Below, in pieces: positions 58,724 to 64,000 of a stretch of DNA of 64,000 nucleotides; the stretch's first letter is position 1, and each line of letters opens with the position of its first letter. Made by a program: the position numbers and the translations under genes. The DNA comes from Ignavibacteriales bacterium (lineage in GTDB: Bacteria; Bacteroidota; Ignavibacteria; Ignavibacteriales; Ignavibacteriaceae), in assembly GCA_016709155.1 (NCBI GenBank), contig JADJEI010000013.1, positions 186,001-250,000 of the forward strand, read 5' to 3'. The notes under the pieces were generated by a model that worked only from the letters and a program-made list of their open reading frames with translations, was not told where the DNA came from and ran no database searches.

Positions 58724-59539
58724 ATGAGTACCGAACAGGAAATCAAACGGATCACAACAAAAAGTCTTGCTTTGCTAAAAAAGAAAAAGATAAAAATCAC
58801 TGCTTTAACCGCTTATGATTTTATCACTGCAAAACTTTTAGACAATGCCGGAATAGATATTATACTTGTTGGAGATTCGCTCAGCAATGTATTTCAAGGT
58901 AATGAAACCACCCTTCCGGTTACGATGGACGAAATGATCTACCATACAAAATCAGTGGCAAAGGGAGTAAACAGAGCAATGGTTGTGGTTGATATGCCTT
59001 TTATGTCGTATCAACTAAGTATTGATGAAGGCTTCAGAAACGCCGGAAGAATAATGAAAGAAACATCGGCGAGCGCTGTAAAACTTGAAGGGGGTGAGAG
59101 AGTCGCCGAAACAATCAAAAAAATTACCGAAGCCGGTATTCCGGTTATGGGACATGTTGGATTAACTCCGCAAAGCATCCATCAATTCGGAAGTTATCGG
59201 GAACGCGGCAGGTCTAAAGCCGAAGCAGATGAAATATTAAACGATGCAAAGACAATTGAACAGGCTGGCGCTTTTTGTATTGTGATAGAAAAAATTCCTG
59301 CTTCACTTGCGAAAAAAATTTCGGCTTCAGTTGTTGTTCCAACGATAGGAATTGGAGCCGGTGTTTATTGTGACGGACAAATTTTGGTAACACCGGACAT
59401 GCTCGGGTTGAATATGGATTTTCATCCAAGATTTGTGAGACATTATTCAAACCTTGCTGATACAATGACAGAAGCTTTTAAAAAATATATTGAAGACATA
59501 AGGGATAAAAAATTTCCGTGCCCAGACGAAAGCTATTAA
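58724..59539 (+). CDS. panB: 3-methyl-2-oxobutanoate hydroxymethyltransferase
   Basis: A 271-residue TIM-barrel enzyme, normal length. ITALTAYDFITAKLLDNAGI, DIILVGDSLSNVFQGN (metal ligand Asp), AVKLEGGERVAETI and VMGHVGLTPQSIHQFGSYR are the PanB signatures; catalytic Glu is in CIVIEKIPA. It makes ketopantoate for pantothenate and CoA. panC and panE are not in the window. Confidence 0.96.
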   Translation: MSTEQEIKRITTKSLALLKKKKIKITALTAYDFITAKLLDNAGIDIILVGDSLSNVFQGNETTLPVTMDEMIYHTKSVAKGVNRAMVVVDMPFMSYQLSIDEGFRNAGRIMKETSASAVKLEGGERVAETIKKITEAGIPVMGHVGLTPQSIHQFGSYRERGRSKAEADEILNDAKTIEQAGAFCIVIEKIPASLAKKISASVVVPTIGIGAGVYCDGQILVTPDMLGLNMDFHPRFVRHYSNLADTMTEAFKKYIEDIRDKKFPCPDESY

Positions 59540-59576
59540 ACTGCAATACACTTTAAAATCCAACCTGAACTAATCA

Positions 59577-60692
59577 ATGAGCAGCTTTAAAAAAATAGTG
59601 ATCCGCGCATCTCTATTTCTCTTTTGTAGCTTAGTTTCCTTCGCTCAATCGAATACTCAAATCTTTCTTGAAGGCGCTTCAGTTAACGGTATCGAACGAT
59701 TCGGCGACGAACTTTGGATTTCAACCTATGGACAGGGAATTTATAAATACTCCTATAAAAATTTAGTTTGGGAAAATTATTCAACTAAGAATAATAATCT
59801 TGAGAATGATTTATTTTATTGTATTGCGGTAAGCAAAGAATTTGTTTGGGCTGGCAGTGCTGAAGGATTATTCATTTTTAATAAAAAGAAAAACAAATGG
59901 ACAAAGAAAAAATTTTCACAGGGAGGGGAGTTCGGAAATTGGATCAGGGCATTAGAATTTGATAACGATAAAAATTTACTTTGGATTGGCAGATTCAGAA
60001 ACATCTCATTTTATGATGTTAAAAAGCAAACCTACACCGATATAGATCGTACTCAGGGAACCGATTTGAAATCTAATACCATAAAAGCAATCTATCTCGA
60101 TGGTGATAGTTTAATTTGGTTTGGGTCAGAATCAGGCATACATAAATATTATAAAAAAAAGAGTGCGCCTGACCCTAAATCATGGTACTACTTAACAAAC
60201 AAAGGCAGATATTTTAATGGTGAGGGTAAATCAGTATCAGTCTCTGATTTTCTATTCGAAGGTGGGAACATCTGGTTTGCAACTGATGAGTTTGTAACAA
60301 AAGAAGACCCGGAATTTAATCTTGGAGGTCTTTTCAAATTCAATAGAAAACTTGATTGGAAAAAATATTATAAAGGTAATGGGCTTGCTGGTAATGGAAT
60401 TTATTGTATCGAAAGATCCGGGAATTATATCTGGGCAGGGGTTTATAGTTTTGATAGGAATCAGCGAAAGGAATATGGAAAAGGAATTACCATTATTAAT
60501 AGATTAAATGGGAAAATTGAAACGATAGAGTTGAATGAACTCAATATCACTTCTTCTGTTGTCCACGCAATGTATTTTGATGGTAATGCAATCTGGCTGG
60601 GCACGGATGACGGGTTAGCTAAAATAAATTTGCGAAATCCGCTTGCCGACTGGACTTTAAAAAAAGAAATTAAAAAAAAGAAAAGTAAATAG
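59577..60692 (+). CDS. Exported two-component-regulator-type beta-propeller protein
   Basis: 371 residues with a signal peptide (ASLFLFCSLVSFAQS). Repeated blades have the pattern DELWISTYGQGIYKY, EFVWAGSAEGLFIF, LLWIGRFRNISFYD, LIWFGSESGIHKYY and AIWLGTDDGLAKI, as in the sensor propellers of hybrid two-component systems. There is no kinase, membrane helix or sorting domain, so it is probably a free periplasmic or surface protein. The tail is lysine-rich (KKEIKKKKSK). Function unknown. Confidence 0.8.
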   Translation: MSSFKKIVIRASLFLFCSLVSFAQSNTQIFLEGASVNGIERFGDELWISTYGQGIYKYSYKNLVWENYSTKNNNLENDLFYCIAVSKEFVWAGSAEGLFIFNKKKNKWTKKKFSQGGEFGNWIRALEFDNDKNLLWIGRFRNISFYDVKKQTYTDIDRTQGTDLKSNTIKAIYLDGDSLIWFGSESGIHKYYKKKSAPDPKSWYYLTNKGRYFNGEGKSVSVSDFLFEGGNIWFATDEFVTKEDPEFNLGGLFKFNRKLDWKKYYKGNGLAGNGIYCIERSGNYIWAGVYSFDRNQRKEYGKGITIINRLNGKIETIELNELNITSSVVHAMYFDGNAIWLGTDDGLAKINLRNPLADWTLKKEIKKKKSK

Positions 60693-60700
60693 TACAATCG

Positions 60701-60741
60701 TTGGGCTAAGCCATCATTTATTCAATGATTCTTAGGACCAA
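60701..60741 (+). other. Imperfect hairpin after the propeller gene
   Basis: Three paired blocks (TTGG/CCAA, CTAAG/CTTAG, ATCAT/ATGAT) separated by small bulges enclose a 7-nt loop. There is no T-run, so it is a weak terminator candidate at best. Confidence 0.45.
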
Positions 60742-60806
60742 CCTCTTCATAAGTGGATAAATAATAACTATTTTAAATTATTCAATTAAATTATTATGGA
60801 TTACAA

Positions 60807-61806
60807 ATGAATGATGTTGCTTTTAAGCGAATAAAATATTTAGAGAAAAAATTTTCTGGTAAAAATATTATTGTAGTTGGCGATATGATGCTTGACTGCT
60901 ATTTCCGGGGCGATGTTAAAAGAATTTCTCCCGAAGCTCCCGTACCTGTGATCGAAATAGAAAATGAATTTTTCAGGTTTGGCGGCGCGGCAAATGTAGC
61001 ATTAAATATCTCCAAGCTTGGCGGCAATGCTCTCCCGGTTGGAGTTATCGGTAATGATAACGATGGAAAAATATTTAAAAATTTAATCAAACAGTCAGGA
61101 ATTTCTGATGATGGGATTTTCCCTGACCCGAACAGACCAACAACCACTAAAACAAGAGTGATAGCTCAAGGGCAGCACGTGGTTAGAATTGATAAAGAAA
61201 CAAAAGTCAATATCAATGATAAGATTGAGGCAAAAATTCTGAGGTTCATTTCATCAAAAATTAGCTGGACTGATGGAATAATTCTGGAAGATTATAATAA
61301 GGGGGTGCTAACTGCGGGATTGATTAAGGCGATAATCGCATTAGCGAAAAAGAACAGTATAATGATTACGGTTGATCCAAAGTTTAATAATTTTTACGAA
61401 TATAAAAATGTAAGAGTTTTCAAACCTAATCGAAAAGAAGCTGAAGATGTACTTGGAATGAAAATTAGTTCCGACAAAGAAATTGGATTCGCAGGAAAAG
61501 AAATTCAAAAAAAACTTGGTGCAGATTATGTGCTCCTGACTCTTGGAGAGGGGGGTATAGCTATTTTTGGAAAAAAATAAACCGGAGAGAAGATTACCAA
61601 CAAAAGCAAGAGTGGTGGCTGATGTTTCTGGAGCTGGAGATACAGTTATCTCAACTCTAACTATGGCACTCGCCGCAGGTGCTGATATTTATGAAGCATG
61701 CTACCTTGCCAATTTTGCAGGAGGCTTGGTTTGTGAGGAGGTGGGTATTGTCCCAATTGAACATAAAAAATTATTTGGTGCTGTATATGGAGAGGTAAAA
61801 AAATAA
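60807..61806 (+). CDS. Heptose-7-phosphate kinase (HldE kinase domain, RfaE1), one frameshift
   Basis: The joined product of about 332 residues is a PfkB-type kinase: IVVGDMMLDCYFRGDVKRIS, PEAPVPVIEIENEFFRFGGA, RVIAQGQHVVRIDKE, VFKPNRKEAEDVLG and the catalytic DVSGAGDTVISTLTMALAAG. The first frame ends GIAIFGKK at 61580; the second restarts within EKNKPERRLPTKA, the shift being one extra base in about 61569-61577. It phosphorylates D-glycero-beta-D-manno-heptose-7-phosphate for LPS core. The nucleotidyltransferase partner follows at once. Confidence 0.9.
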
Positions 61807-62279
61807 TGATAGTTACGTTAGAACAGATAATTGACATTAGAAATAAATTAAGGTCCGAAAATAAAAAAGTTGTTTTCACGAATGGATGTTTTGACATATT
61901 ACACGCCGGTCATATTGATTATCTTTCTAAATCTAAAAAATTAGGAGACATCCTTATTGTTGGAGTAAACAGTGATTCTTCAATCAAAAGAATTAAAGGC
62001 GATAAGCGTCCTATAATGAATGAAGTTGACAGAGCTTTTATTTTATCAAACCTTAAACCCGTAGATTACGTTATCCTATTTGATGAAAATACTCCTGCTG
62101 AAATTATAGATCAGATTATCCCGGATATACTTGTTAAAGGTGCTGATTGGGAGGTCGCAAAAATTATTGGCAGAGAAGTAGTTGAAAAAAACGGGGGTGA
62201 AGTTAAAACAATTACTTTCGTTAATGATGTTTCTACTTCCAAAATAATTGATAAAATTCTGAAGAGATACACTCATTAA
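61806..62279 (+). CDS. D-glycero-beta-D-manno-heptose 1-phosphate adenylyltransferase (RfaE2)
   Basis: A 157-residue nucleotidyltransferase with VVFTNGCFDILHAGHIDYL (the HxGH motif), GVNSDSSIKRIKGDKRPIM and DILVKGADWEVAKIIGREVV. It activates heptose-1-phosphate to ADP-heptose. In E. coli this domain is fused to the kinase as HldE; here it is separate, its ATG overlapping the kinase stop by 1 nt. Confidence 0.93.
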   Translation: MIVTLEQIIDIRNKLRSENKKVVFTNGCFDILHAGHIDYLSKSKKLGDILIVGVNSDSSIKRIKGDKRPIMNEVDRAFILSNLKPVDYVILFDENTPAEIIDQIIPDILVKGADWEVAKIIGREVVEKNGGEVKTITFVNDVSTSKIIDKILKRYTH

Positions 62280-62283
62280 ATGT

Positions 62284-64000
62284 ATGAGCAAACTCACAAA
62301 CAAAGGCATGGAAGAGAAATCTAAAAAAATCAAACCGAAACGAAGTTTGTTTCATAAAATTGTTAATGTGTTCATTTATACAGTTTTAACGATTTTTGTA
62401 ATCTTCCTGCTCATATTAGGATTTTCTCAAACCTCCACCTTTCGTGAAATGCTGAGAACTAAACTAATCGATATTGCCAATCAAGAATTAAACGGAAAGG
62501 TGTATGTTGAAAGAATAGATGGAACCATTCTGTCTTCAATTATTCTGCACAATACAAATATTACAATGGATGGTGATACACTATTCAAATCTGAAACGAT
62601 TGAATTAAAAACCAGTCCTCTTAAGATTTTATTTAAGATAATTTATCTGCGCAAATTTGAATTACGAAATGCACAATTAAATCTCACTCGCGATGAAAAC
62701 GGTGAATTGAATATTGCCAGACTTTTCCCGGCGGCGGAGGATACTGATGAAGCTTCATCGCCATTCCGTTTCAAAATTCAGGTCGCTGATTTTAAACTTA
62801 TAGATGTAGATTTTAATTTTAGAAATAGTGGAGTCACTCAACTTTCGGATTATGATTATTTCAATTTGGATGATCTTTCAATTAATAAAATCAATCTTGC
62901 GTTCTCGGCATTTGCAGATATAGCAAATAACTCATATTCATTAGACTTAGCGGATTTTAATTTCACATCAAACATTAAACAATTTGGTCTAAAAAAACTT
63001 TCGGGAGATTTTCTCGTTAATAATGAAGGTATAGGTATAAAAGATTTACTTCTCGAAACTGAAAAATCTTCATTGACGCTGAATGGCGCTTTAAGTAATT
63101 TTAATTTGTTCGACACCTCCGGCACAAATATTTACAGTGCCAAAATCAACTCACGGCTAATTGTGAGTAACTTTAACTTTAACGATCTTAAAATATTTAC
63201 CCCATCCTCCGATATTTTACACGGAGATGCTGCTTTTGATTTACGACTTAATGGAACACTTAATAACCTTGTCTTTCCAAGTCTTGAAGTCGCATTTAAT
63301 AACACCCATCTTGGCGTAAAAGGACAACTGAATAATCTATTAGATCCTGATCAGTTATACATTAATGCGGATTTTTTGATACTTATATTGATCAGAATGA
63401 TATTAACAATTTACTTCCTTCACTCAAGCTGCCGGTTTATAATGAATATGGCTTGCTTCGTTTTGATAGTTTAAGCTATACAGGAAAGCTCCTTGATTTC
63501 AAATCTAATTTTCATTTAACAACGGACAAAGGCGAACTACTTGGAATTGCAGCATTAAACCTTGAAAAAGAGGAAATGGAATACGATCTAAATTTTGAAA
63601 CTAAAAATTTTGATGCCGGAACATTCACCGAATTTCCACTTCAACTTAATATGAAGGGTTCTATAGTTGGAAGCGGAACAGCAATTTCTACCTTGAAAAC
63701 AAATTTTATTTTGAGTGCAGAAAATTCATTACTGGGGAGTAAAATTAATTAATCAGTTCAATATAAAAGCAGCAGCGGAAAACAAAACAATTAATTATGA
63801 TATTAATTTGATCTCTGATGCAGGCGATATTGATTTAACCGGTATGATTGATTTTACGAATCAGAATTCCCCTATGTACGATATTAACGGTTCTATTTTA
63901 AATTTAAATCTTGCAAACGTCTTTCAGGATTCAACACAAAAATCAAATTTAAATTTTTATGTTAACGCCTCGGGCGAAAAAATTGATCTTGATTCGACAA
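62284..64000 (+). CDS. TamB/AsmA-like translocation protein, frameshifted, partial
   Basis: The N-terminus (VNVFIYTVLTIFVIFLLIL) is a single inner-membrane anchor at about 20-45; then SQTSTFREMLRTKLIDIANQ, ELNGKVYVERIDGTILSSII and LFKSETIELKTSPLKILFKI, a pattern of TamB/AsmA periplasmic proteins that line a lipid or protein route to the outer membrane. The frame changes at a T-run 63372-63377 and near 63740, where ATTAATTAATCAG looks like a 4-nt tandem duplication; the last frame is open to the edge. TamB proteins are usually over 1,200 residues, so much lies outside. It closes the envelope cluster. Confidence 0.82.

Overview
The window is AT-rich, gene-dense bacterial DNA, most probably from the Ignavibacteriota or a close relative in the Bacteroidota/Chlorobiota group. 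The support is indirect: two proteins end in a type IX secretion (T9SS) sorting domain with the NYPNPFNPST motif, LpxC and FabZ are fused, DUF5916, M14, M28 and AAA/DUF4143 proteins are present, and TTG starts are frequent. No rRNA is present, so the placement is an inference.

Layout. 1-7.5 kb: a cut-off M28 peptidase on the minus strand, then a plus-strand run of heparinase II/III-like protein, PfkB kinase, RmlD-like reductase, secreted GH13 amylase and a HAD phosphatase with an internal stop. 7.7-13 kb: DUF5916 outer-membrane protein, terminator, a tRNA-Arg(CCU) preceded by two decayed tRNA-like copies, a membrane protein and alanine racemase. 13-22.6 kb, mostly minus strand: a 48-residue basic protein beside an SQR-like flavoprotein, a parvulin PPIase, a macrodomain protein, and the threonine-degradation enzymes Kbl and Tdh. 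Kbl and Tdh are separated by a second kbl remnant and an AAA/DUF4143 ATPase that has two palindromes upstream. 22.7-33.9 kb: M14 peptidase, a TolB-like/barrel protein, Rossmann protein, MBL/beta-CASP nuclease, T9SS repeat protein, TonB-domain protein, chemoreceptor and fumarase. 34-48.4 kb: small unknown proteins, a broken pullulanase, a hybrid histidine kinase, an orphan MlaE permease, an antiporter-EIIA fusion with a universal stress protein, a 21-bp minisatellite ORF, a broken beta-helix T9SS protein and IlvE. 48.5-64 kb, all plus strand: LexA under a clear SOS box with two small unknown genes, then an envelope run of UppS, BamA, two Skp/OmpH proteins, LpxD, LpxC-FabZ, LpxA, a lipoate ligase-like protein, PanB, a propeller protein, the two halves of HldE and a TamB/AsmA-like protein.

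How the genes work together. The last 14 kb form a coherent outer-membrane programme: undecaprenyl carrier, lipid A acylation, heptose for LPS core, and barrel assembly with chaperones. Kbl and Tdh convert threonine to glycine and acetyl-CoA. The two GH13 enzymes point to alpha-glucan use.

Quality warning. At least twelve genes carry a frameshift or internal stop, mostly one-base changes in short homopolymers, and several of them (bamA, fumC, ilvE, hldE kinase domain) are normally important. Sequencing or assembly error is the simplest explanation for most. Spans that join frames are given as one gene with the break described.
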